Of a stretch of DNA of 7,910 nucleotides, positions 1 through 5,368 are shown in pieces. Where the stretch lies: NCBI GenBank assembly GCA_023818725.1, contig JAMWBX010000046.1:1-7910 (forward strand), written 5' to 3'. The notes beneath the pieces are model-generated. The model worked only from the letters and a program-made list of their open reading frames with translations, was not told the DNA's origin and searched no databases. The stretch's first letter is position 1. Every line of letters starts with the position of its first letter. The position numbers and the translations under genes are program-made. Source of the stretch: Candidatus Omnitrophota bacterium. Lineage in GTDB: Bacteria; Ratteibacteria; UBA8468; B48-G9; DTJG01.

Positions 1-974
1 AAATAAATTATTTCACATCAGGAATATCCTGGCAGGCGTATTACCTCGCAACGCTTTCTCAGGATGAAAAAACAATGAAATTAGAAGGATATGTAAAGGT
101 CTCAAACCATAGTGGAGAAGACTATGAAAATGCTCAGGTGCGCCTTGTTGTCGGTAAAATACATCTTCTTGATGAAATCTCAAAACTTGCAAGAAGATAC
201 CCGCCCTTCGGAAAACCCTTTGAACCGCCTGTACCAGAATACCAGCGGAAAACCGAGCTTTACGACAGAGCGGAAACTCTTCTAAAGGCAGCGCCTTCCG
301 GTAGAATTGTAAAAGAAATTGAAAAAGAAGGCCTTTCAGAATATTTTCTTTACACAATTGAAGGAACCGAAAGTATTCCAAATGGCTGGACAAAACGACT
401 TCTGTCTTTCTCTCAGGACAGGATTCCGGTGATAAATCTTTACAAGCACGATGAATCAAGGTTCGGGAAAGATGTTGTAAGATTCATCTATTTCAAAAAT
501 GCAAAATCCCATCTTCTTGGGAAAGAACCACTGCCAGATGGCTTGATAAAGGTTTTCAAGATTACTGACAGAAATGAATACCTTTCGTACATCGGACAGG
601 ATAACACAAAGTACATCCCTGTGGACCAGGAAGTGGAACTTAACCTTGGTTCTGTAAAAGATGTAATTGTTCAGCCAAAGAAGATGAATGTAAAAACCTT
701 AAACTATGTTTTTAATAACAATGGGGACATTACTGGCTGGGACCAAGAGCAGACCTGGTCAATAAAGGTCTCAAATTACAGGAAAATCCCTGCAAGAATT
801 GAAATCACAAGAAGTTTTCCTCATCAGTACTGGACATTAGAGAACAATGGCGACTTTGGCCAGTATAAACAGATTGATACAAAAAACATCAGGTATGTGA
901 TCGAACTTCCACCAGAGCAAACAAAACAATTTACATATAAGGTAGTCCTGCGCTGGGGAACAAGACAATTTTGA
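1..974 (+). CDS. DUF4139 domain protein, C-terminal part (5' end outside window)
   Basis: Partial gene. The frame is open from base 3, so the first in-window ATG at 75 is internal and the start lies left of the window; 323 residues are visible. The visible N-terminus contains the DUF4139 hallmarks: a Trp followed by paired Tyr (SWQAYY, visible residues 9-14), then a beta-rich stretch ending in NHSGEDYENA (35-44) and LVVG. The family pattern is W-x-x-x-Y followed by N-x-SGEDW-x-NA, here with Tyr replacing Trp after GED. The rest looks like an all-beta protein, ending in a segment (ELPPEQTKQFTYKVVLRW) typical of the last strands of these proteins. DUF4139 proteins are often exported and their biochemical role is unknown; a signal peptide would be off-window. 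The stop codon (972-974) overlaps the possible TTG start of rsfS by four bases (TTGA). The family call is from memory of the motif; I assign no function. Confidence 0.8.
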   Translation, partial: INYFTSGISWQAYYLATLSQDEKTMKLEGYVKVSNHSGEDYENAQVRLVVGKIHLLDEISKLARRYPPFGKPFEPPVPEYQRKTELYDRAETLLKAAPSGRIVKEIEKEGLSEYFLYTIEGTESIPNGWTKRLLSFSQDRIPVINLYKHDESRFGKDVVRFIYFKNAKSHLLGKEPLPDGLIKVFKITDRNEYLSYIGQDNTKYIPVDQEVELNLGSVKDVIVQPKKMNVKTLNYVFNNNGDITGWDQEQTWSIKVSNYRKIPARIEITRSFPHQYWTLENNGDFGQYKQIDTKNIRYVIELPPEQTKQFTYKVVLRWGTRQF

Positions 975-1372
975 CCATATCATTTTCTCTTTATTCGTAT
1001 TTAAGGTTTGCTGCTGGCAGGCTTTCTGATATAATAAGAGAAACAGGAGCTGGTATAGATAAACTGAAAAAAATTCGCAAGATTCTTGAAGATAAGAAAG
1101 CCAGAGACATTGTCATTCTTGATGTGCGCAAACTTACCTGGATTACAGATTATCTTGTCATCGCCACAGGCGAAACAAATATCCAGACGCGTGCTATTGC
1201 AGAAGAAATCATAGAAAAATTTGACAACCCACCTTTCTCAATCGAGGGATTTGAGACGAGCTGGATACTTCTTGACTATGGCGATATTGTTATTCACATA
1301 TTCCTTCCAGAAGTAAGAGTATTTTACAACCTTGAAAGACTGTGGGGTGACGCTGAAAGAATCAGTCCTTGA
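971..1372 (+). CDS. rsfS: Ribosomal silencing factor RsfS (Iojap/YbeB family)
   Basis: RsfS binds uL14 (RplN) on the large ribosomal subunit and blocks subunit joining when nutrients are scarce. The family core is clear: KKARDIVILDV (residues 42-52), LTWITDYLVIATGETNIQ (55-72), AIAEEI (75-80), ETSWILLDYGDIVIHIF (95-111) and the C-terminal RVFYNLERLW (116-125). From the TTG at 971 the protein is 133 residues, about 28 longer than E. coli RsfS (105 residues, from memory), and the first 28 residues do not look like the family. There is no ATG or GTG in frame. An SD-like AGGAG at 1045-1049 lies 5 bases before an in-frame ATA at 1055, which would give 105 residues, and a promoter-like sequence sits just before it. 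The start is therefore uncertain: TTG 971 (weak GGGGA at 955-959) is the conventional choice, ATA 1055 the alternative. The 3' end overlaps the convergent membrane-protein gene by 11 bases. Confidence 0.9.
   Translation: MTISFSLYSYLRFAAGRLSDIIRETGAGIDKLKKIRKILEDKKARDIVILDVRKLTWITDYLVIATGETNIQTRAIAEEIIEKFDNPPFSIEGFETSWILLDYGDIVIHIFLPEVRVFYNLERLWGDAERISP
1008..1035 (+). promoter_or_regulatory. Possible sigma70-type promoter for rsfS
   Basis: A perfect TATAAT at 1030-1035 is preceded by TGA at 1027-1029, giving a TGnTATAAT extended -10. A poor -35 candidate, TTGCTG (1008-1013), lies 16 bases upstream. Transcription would begin near 1042, just ahead of AGGAG at 1045-1049. The element lies inside the apparent N-terminal extension of rsfS, which argues that 971-1054 may be leader DNA rather than coding. 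This is a motif match only; AT-rich DNA produces such matches by chance. Confidence 0.35.
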
Positions 1373-1393
1373 AAAACTCTTTCAGTTTTTCAA
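1353..1393. terminator. Overlapping hairpins at the convergent rsfS / membrane-protein 3' ends
   Basis: Two perfect inverted repeats overlap here. CTGAAAGA (1353-1360) pairs with TCTTTCAG (1378-1385), giving an 8-bp stem with a 17-base loop, followed by five T at 1386-1390. TTGAAAAAC (1369-1377) pairs with GTTTTTCAA (1385-1393), giving a 9-bp stem with a 7-base loop, followed by a T-rich tract (TCTTTTCT). The two stems are mutually exclusive. They span both stop codons (1370-1372 on + and 1362-1364 on -). The simplest reading is a terminator serving mainly the + strand, possibly both. The stems are AT-rich and lie in coding DNA, so strength is uncertain. Confidence 0.45.
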
Positions 1394-1877
1394 TCTTTTC
1401 TGCATCTGAAATTGGTTGATTGATAATATTTTTTGCCTGTTGAATCTTTGTCTGACAGCGCGAGACAAAAACATTCACTGCTTCGGCAAGAGATTGGAAA
1501 CTATCTTTTCTTCTCAATCTTATTGGAACAAAGGGCTTGTCCTGCGAAAGTTCTCGAAGTGTCTTTTCAATTCTGAACACAGGTCCAACAACCCTGTGAA
1601 GATACAGAATCACAAGTATCCCTGCCACTATAATCAAACCCGCGAAAATAAGCGCAAGTTTCTTCTGCAAAATAAAATTGATTCTATTGACTGTTTCAAC
1701 AGTATCAAAACCCGGAGAAACAAGTTCAATCTCATCGATGATGGTACTTAGCGTAAAATAGTATGTAATGCTTCCAACAAGGAGTATCCCGAGGCAAATA
1801 AACCACGCTGTAAGGCCAAAATACCCAATCTGAACCGGTTTATTTATAAGATACTTTTTTCTTCTGATTTTTCCCAT
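1362..1877 (-). CDS. Small membrane protein with two TM helices and a HAMP-like domain
   Basis: 171 residues. The basic N-terminus (MGKIRRKKYLINK) is followed by TM1 at about residues 18-42, a short external loop of about 30 residues, TM2 at about 73-94, and then a HAMP-like segment at about 95-145. That segment has the recognisable HRVVGPVFRIEKTLREL start and a second helix, RRKDSFQSLAEAVNVFV. The C-terminus (146-171) is charged and probably helical. There is no kinase, GGDEF or methyl-accepting domain, so it is a bare sensor-like or scaffold module; such short proteins occur in deltaproteobacterial and candidate-phylum genomes without a known function. The ATG at 1877 is preceded by AGGA (1884-1887), which overlaps the pseudopilin stop codon (1887-1889); the intergenic gap is 9 bases. 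The two genes are thus likely co-transcribed and translationally linked. A link to pilus or secretion function is inference from this neighbour alone. Confidence 0.7.
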   Translation of the reverse strand: MGKIRRKKYLINKPVQIGYFGLTAWFICLGILLVGSITYYFTLSTIIDEIELVSPGFDTVETVNRINFILQKKLALIFAGLIIVAGILVILYLHRVVGPVFRIEKTLRELSQDKPFVPIRLRRKDSFQSLAEAVNVFVSRCQTKIQQAKNIINQPISDAEKIEKLKEFFKD

Positions 1878-1886
1878 TTTTATTCC

Positions 1887-2678
1887 TCACTGAAAGTTCG
1901 GATATTTCTTTGAATAATAAATAATGTCTTTCTCAAAATTCCTTCCACCTGCTTTTTTGTCTTTACCATAACTGGTTATTACAAAATAGTCAGAGGTTGG
2001 CAGATACTTTTTTGTGGCAGGATTTCCAACAGAAACAAGATAATAGTCGTGTGGCGTGCTTGCCAGCCAGCATGAAAGTGTATTTGTTTCAGCAAGCAAA
2101 GTCACTGATTTCGTTATAATTTGAGGTCTCGGATTATTTTTGAATTCAGCAGGCGCTATTATGGTGGCTCCGTTCAGTCTTATTTCGCCAGAGGTTATGC
2201 CGTAATTTGTAAGAATCAAATACGCCGGTCCAGCAGGCGCTGTAAATGTATAAGTGTAGGTTCTTGGTGGTCCTGTAAATCTTCCAATTTCCGGTGTCTG
2301 CAGATATGTTACCGGGGGAACATCAGTTGCAGGGATTTCATAGACATAAGGAGTGCCCCATGGGTCAACAGGTGTGTCGTTGTTAATAGTATCTCTCATA
2401 TTTGTCGCGTATGGGCCATGCCAGTTTCTTTCCATTCCTGCTGGAGGGCTCTGATCAAAAATTGCTCCAAGTCGGGTAGGATAATAACCTGTATCATCCT
2501 TCATATTCTCAAGGGCAATGGCAAATTGCGTGATTTCTGACTTTGCCCTGGCAATCTTTGCCTTCTGGTTTACAGCATAAACAAGCCTTAAACTAATTCC
2601 GGCAACAATCAAAAGAATTGAAATAAAGAGTACAAACTCAATGAGTGCCAGTCCTTTATTTGTGCTTTTTTTCGTCAC
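1887..2678 (-). CDS. Type II secretion / type IV pilus-like G-type pseudopilin with inserted domain
   Basis: 263 residues from a GTG start. The short basic leader MTKKSTNKG is followed by a class III signal-like junction, G9/L10, with the conserved Glu at +5 (E14) and a hydrophobic helix to about residue 35. The +1 residue is Leu rather than the usual Phe. The usual GspG C-terminal elements are present but split: DDTGYYPTRLGAI (61-73), GPYA (88-91) and DPWGTPYVYE (105-114), then YFVITSYGKDKKAGG (231-245) and DI (251-252). Between them sits an extra stretch of about 110 residues (117-228). In typical GspG the two halves are only a few residues apart, and the family is usually about 140 residues. 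The insert looks beta-rich, with GEIRLNGATIIAPAEF (164-179) and TNTLSCWLASTP (198-209). These resemble a carbohydrate-binding or adhesin-like beta-sandwich repeat. The SD is weak: GGAAGGGG (2691-2698) lies 12 bases from the GTG. No other pilus assembly gene is nearby. Confidence 0.8.
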   Translation of the reverse strand: MTKKSTNKGLALIEFVLFISILLIVAGISLRLVYAVNQKAKIARAKSEITQFAIALENMKDDTGYYPTRLGAIFDQSPPAGMERNWHGPYATNMRDTINNDTPVDPWGTPYVYEIPATDVPPVTYLQTPEIGRFTGPPRTYTYTFTAPAGPAYLILTNYGITSGEIRLNGATIIAPAEFKNNPRPQIITKSVTLLAETNTLSCWLASTPHDYYLVSVGNPATKKYLPTSDYFVITSYGKDKKAGGRNFEKDIIYYSKKYPNFQ

Positions 2679-2741
2679 GATATTATATTACCCCTTCCAG
2701 TCAAAAAAAACAATACTTCCAATCGCGAAATAAAAATGCCC

Positions 2742-2824
2742 GGGAGATTTTTCACTCCCCTCTTTCTTAAATAGTGGGGGGGATTTTTAGATATCCCCCT
2801 TCTGTCCCCATTTTTCAAAGGGGA
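2742..2824. repeat. Cluster of three G/C-run hairpins, likely degenerate intergenic repeat
   Basis: Three short hairpins follow each other. GGGAG (2742-2746) pairs with CTCCC (2755-2759). GGGGGAT (2778-2784) pairs perfectly with ATCCCCC (2793-2799) across an 8-base loop. TCCCC (2805-2809) pairs with GGGGA (2820-2824), with TTT (2811-2813)/AAA (2817-2819) extending the stem past one bulged A. Runs of C and G joined by TTTTTCAAA resemble the dispersed palindromic repeats seen in many deltaproteobacterial and candidate-phylum genomes. Only one copy is in the window, so repeat status is inferred from its look. It could also give termination or mRNA-end structure to transcripts entering the region. 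It lies in the 269-base non-coding gap 2679-2947, between the divergent pseudopilin and pgm genes. Confidence 0.5.
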
Positions 2825-2878
2825 AAAAAGAAGGAAGAAAGCGGTGTATTTACTCAAATTTATGCCATAACCACGCGG

Positions 2879-2929
2879 ATTCTGGAATTTTTTGCTTAAT
2901 TCTGTTATACTTTATAGCGCAATTCTGTT
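2879..2929 (+). repeat. Short direct repeats ATTCTG around the promoter
   Basis: ATTCTG occurs at 2879-2884, 2899-2904 and 2922-2927. The last two are part of a 9-base identical repeat, AATTCTGTT (2898-2906 and 2921-2929), whose copies start 23 bases apart, about two helical turns, on either side of the -10. This could be a regulator-binding array or chance in AT-rich DNA. Confidence 0.3.
2883..2911 (+). promoter_or_regulatory. Promoter for the pgm-GDT1-etfBA operon
   Basis: The -10 element is TATACT (2906-2911), preceded by TGT (2903-2905), giving an extended -10. A weak -35, TGGAAT (2883-2888), lies 17 bases upstream. The start site would be near 2918, giving a 5' leader of about 30 bases that carries the strong AGGAGG at 2938-2943, four bases before the ATG at 2948. 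Position, spacing and the extended -10 make this the best promoter candidate in the gap. It is sequence inference only. Confidence 0.5.
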
Positions 2930-2947
2930 GAAAAATCAGGAGGCAGA

Positions 2948-4300
2948 ATGAAAATTGATAGGGTAGTTTTTCGTGAATACGACATAAGAGGAATTGCTGG
3001 AAGCCAGATAACAGATGAATTTGCTTTTTTACTGGGTCGGGGTTTTGGTTCTTATCTGAAACAATCTGGTTTCAAAAATTGCATAATTGGTCACGACAAC
3101 AGGGAAAGTTCGCCGCAGTTAAAAAATCACTTCATCGAAGGATTGACACAAAGTGGAATAGATGTGCTTGATGCTGGAATGGTTCCAACCCCACTGGCGT
3201 ATTTTGCTCAAAAAAAACTCAATCTTGACGCCTGCGCAATTGTTACAGCCAGCCACAATCCGCCCCAATTTAATGGCTTTAAACTTGTTGCAGGAGAGCA
3301 TGGCCTGTATGGAAAGGAGATTCTCAAAATAGCAGATATTCTGGAAAGTAGAAGTTTCATTTCAGGTAAAGGGATTGTAAAAGAAATAAATGTTGAGCAG
3401 GATTATATTGATTTTATGAAGGAAAAATTTCAGTTCAAATCAAAAATGAAAATTTGCATTGATACAGGCAATGGCACAGCAGGTCCTTTTGTCAGGAAGC
3501 TTTTCTCTGCCCTTGGCATTGATTTTGAAGGACTGTACCTTGAAAGCGACAATTCATTTCCAAACCATCTTCCAGACCCTGTTGTTGCCGAAAATTTGAA
3601 AGACCTTATTAATCTTGTGAAAGAAAAAAAATTTGATGCGGGCTTTGGACTTGACGGAGACGGCGACAGAATCGGCGTAATAGGAAGTGATGGAAGCATT
3701 CTATGGGGGGATCAACTGCTGATAATCTTCGGACTTGATATTCTGAAAAGAAAACCTGGTGCCACTGTAATATTCGATGTAAAATGCACCTTGGCGCTTG
3801 AAGAAGAAATAAAAAATGCTGGCGGAAGGCCAATTATGTGGAAAACAGGCCACTCTCTGATTAAAGCAAAGCTTATGGAGGAAAAAGCAGAACTTGGTGG
3901 AGAACTTTCAGGGCACATTTATTTTGCCGATGAATATTTTGGTTTTGATGACGCAATATATGCATGCCTTCGGCTTTTAAGGATTTTGGAGAGCACCGGT
4001 AAAAAACCGCAACAGTTGCTTGAAGGTAAAAAAAGGTATTATTCAAGTCCTGAAATAAGAATAGAGGTTGGCGAGGAAAAAAAATACAAAATAGTTGAAG
4101 CCATTAAGGACTTTTATAAAACCAGATACAGGATATCTGATATTGATGGGGTAAAAGTTTATTTTCCTGATGGCTGGGCTCTGGCAAGGGTCTCAAACAC
4201 GCAACCTGCGATTGTTTTAAGGATTGAAGGAACAACAGAAAAAGCCCTTGAAGAAATAAAAGGGCAGTTTATGGATAAAGTAAAGGAGCAGATAAAATGA
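2948..4300 (+). CDS. Phosphomannomutase/phosphoglucomutase
   Basis: Interconverts hexose 1- and 6-phosphates (mannose and/or glucose), feeding nucleotide-sugar synthesis for surface polysaccharide or glycogen metabolism; cytosolic and Mg-dependent. At 450 residues the protein is full length for the alpha-D-phosphohexomutase superfamily. All four active-site loops are present: the phosphoserine loop TASHNPP (100-106, catalytic Ser102), the metal loop DGDGDR (236-241, Asp236/238/240), the sugar-binding loop GELSGH (318-323) and the phosphate-binding loop RVSNTQP (414-420). The FREYDIRG start (8-15) and the GEXSGH-type sugar loop fit the PMM/PGM (AlgC/ManB-like) branch rather than GlmM, but substrate preference cannot be fixed from sequence alone. 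The ATG at 2948 has a strong AGGAGG (2938-2943) and begins right at the family N-terminus. It is first in a tight operon, and its stop overlaps the next ATG (ATGA, 4297-4300). Confidence 0.95.
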   Translation: MKIDRVVFREYDIRGIAGSQITDEFAFLLGRGFGSYLKQSGFKNCIIGHDNRESSPQLKNHFIEGLTQSGIDVLDAGMVPTPLAYFAQKKLNLDACAIVTASHNPPQFNGFKLVAGEHGLYGKEILKIADILESRSFISGKGIVKEINVEQDYIDFMKEKFQFKSKMKICIDTGNGTAGPFVRKLFSALGIDFEGLYLESDNSFPNHLPDPVVAENLKDLINLVKEKKFDAGFGLDGDGDRIGVIGSDGSILWGDQLLIIFGLDILKRKPGATVIFDVKCTLALEEEIKNAGGRPIMWKTGHSLIKAKLMEEKAELGGELSGHIYFADEYFGFDDAIYACLRLLRILESTGKKPQQLLEGKKRYYSSPEIRIEVGEEKKYKIVEAIKDFYKTRYRISDIDGVKVYFPDGWALARVSNTQPAIVLRIEGTTEKALEEIKGQFMDKVKEQIK

Positions 4301-4569
4301 ACTGGCAATTTTTCTGGCTTACTTTTGCAACAATTTTTATTGCTGAAATAGGCGATAAGACCCAGCTTGTATGCTTCTCAATGAGCGCAAAAAGCGGATC
4401 AATCGTGCCTGTTTTTATTGGTGCTATGAGTGCTTTCGTTCTAAGTACCCTTATTTCCTGTTCTCTTGGTAATTTTTTTTCAAAGATTGTGCCTGAAAGA
4501 ATCGTTCAATCTATCACAGGACTCATTCTGATTGCTTCAGGTATTTTTATTCTTTTAAGAAAATTATAA
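4297..4569 (+). CDS. Half-size GDT1/TMEM165 (UPF0016) family cation transporter
   Basis: 90 residues, almost entirely hydrophobic, with about three membrane helices (approximately 5-24, 35-57 and 66-87). The family signature E-x-G-D-K-T is present as EIGDKTQL (17-24) in the first helix; these acidic and polar residues are thought to line the cation path. Known members move Mn2+ and/or Ca2+ in exchange for protons (TMEM165/Gdt1 in eukaryotes, MneA and Mnx in bacteria). The usual protein has two such repeats in about 200 residues. This one has a single repeat, so it presumably works as a homodimer or pairs with a second half-size protein, which is not seen next to it. The start overlaps the mutase stop by four bases, with AAGGAG (4283-4288) eight bases upstream. 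Metal specificity is unknown. Confidence 0.85.
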   Translation: MNWQFFWLTFATIFIAEIGDKTQLVCFSMSAKSGSIVPVFIGAMSAFVLSTLISCSLGNFFSKIVPERIVQSITGLILIASGIFILLRKL

Positions 4570-4581
4570 TCAGGAGGTTAG

Positions 4582-5367
4582 ATGAACTACATTGTTTGCA
4601 TCAAGCAGGTTCCGGATACAATGGAAGTAAAGGTTGACCCTGAAACAAAAAGAATTGTAAGGGAAGGCGTACCGAGTATTCTAAATCCTTACGACTACTA
4701 CGCCGTGGAGGAGGCTTTGCGATTGAAGGAAAGGTTTGGCGGGACCACCATTGCAATATCAATGGGTCCGCCGCAGGCCGAGGCAGTTTTGAAAGAAGCG
4801 ATATCGCTTGGCATTGATCAAGGATATCTTATAAGCGACAGGGCTTTTGCAGGAAGTGATACACTTGCAACATCATACACTCTTGCACGAGCAATAAAAA
4901 AAATAGGCGATTTTTCAGTTGTTTTATGCGGAAGGGAAGCAATGGATGGAAGCACAGGACAGGTTGGTCCAGAACTTGCAGAACATCTTGAAATACCTGT
5001 AATAACATATGTAAGCAAGATTATAAACATCGCTGATAACAGAATTGAATGTGTCCGTCTTCTTGAGGACCACTATGAAACCCTTACATCTTTTCTTCCT
5101 GTGGTAATTACTGTGATAAAAGAAATTAATGAACCCAGATTACCATCTTTAAAAGGGATGCTGAAATCTAAAAAAACGCAGATACCTGTCTGGACAAAAA
5201 ATGACATCGGCGGAGACGAGCTTCAGTTTGGACAGGATGGTTCGCCAACAAAGGTTGTGGAAATATGGAGGCCAGAGATAAAAAAGGAAGGAAAAATTGT
5301 CAAAGGGGAACCTGAAGAACTGGCAGAAACAATCTATCAGGAACTAAAAAAATTGGGAGTCGCATAA
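4582..5367 (+). CDS. etfB: Electron transfer flavoprotein beta subunit EtfB
   Basis: 261 residues, the usual EtfB length. It partners EtfA to carry electrons between acyl-CoA (or similar) dehydrogenases and other redox partners. Recognisable segments, in order: VCIKQVPDT (5-13), NPYDYYAVEEALRLKE (35-50), the nucleotide-site segment SDRAFAGSDTLATS (85-98), CGREAMDGSTGQVGPELAE (116-134) and the EtfB signature INEPRLPSLKGMLKSKK (182-198). From memory, the N-terminal half resembles EtfB of anaerobes such as Acidaminococcus and Megasphaera, where this subunit binds a second (bifurcating) FAD instead of AMP. That, and the ferredoxin domain on the partner, point to the bifurcating type but do not prove it. 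A strong AGGAGG (4572-4577) lies four bases before the ATG; the gap to the preceding gene is 12 bases and to etfA one base. Confidence 0.95.
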   Translation: MNYIVCIKQVPDTMEVKVDPETKRIVREGVPSILNPYDYYAVEEALRLKERFGGTTIAISMGPPQAEAVLKEAISLGIDQGYLISDRAFAGSDTLATSYTLARAIKKIGDFSVVLCGREAMDGSTGQVGPELAEHLEIPVITYVSKIINIADNRIECVRLLEDHYETLTSFLPVVITVIKEINEPRLPSLKGMLKSKKTQIPVWTKNDIGGDELQFGQDGSPTKVVEIWRPEIKKEGKIVKGEPEELAETIYQELKKLGVA

Positions 5368-5368
5368 A

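Noticed and set aside
75..77. ATG at 75 as the start of the DUF4139 gene
   Set aside because: The frame is open to base 3 and the 24 codons before it carry conserved family residues (SWQAYY), so the ATG is internal.
13..459. 148-residue ORF on the - strand opposite the DUF4139 gene
   Set aside because: The + strand frame has clear family motifs over the same bases; the opposite frame matches nothing known to me.
2682..2687. TATAAT on the - strand three bases before the pseudopilin GTG, as a leaderless-transcript promoter
   Set aside because: The start site would fall inside the coding region and there is no -35 at 17 bases; it is more likely simple AT-rich sequence.
2776..2782. Run of seven G as a frameshift or phase-variation tract
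   Set aside because: It lies in non-coding DNA, too far from the promoter spacer of either flanking gene to act as a simple length switch, and is part of a hairpin repeat.
2675..2857. 60-residue ORF on the - strand overlapping the pseudopilin start by GTGA
   Set aside because: It runs through the G/C hairpin repeats, has no recognisable domain, and its composition follows the repeat rather than a protein; the overlap is probably chance.
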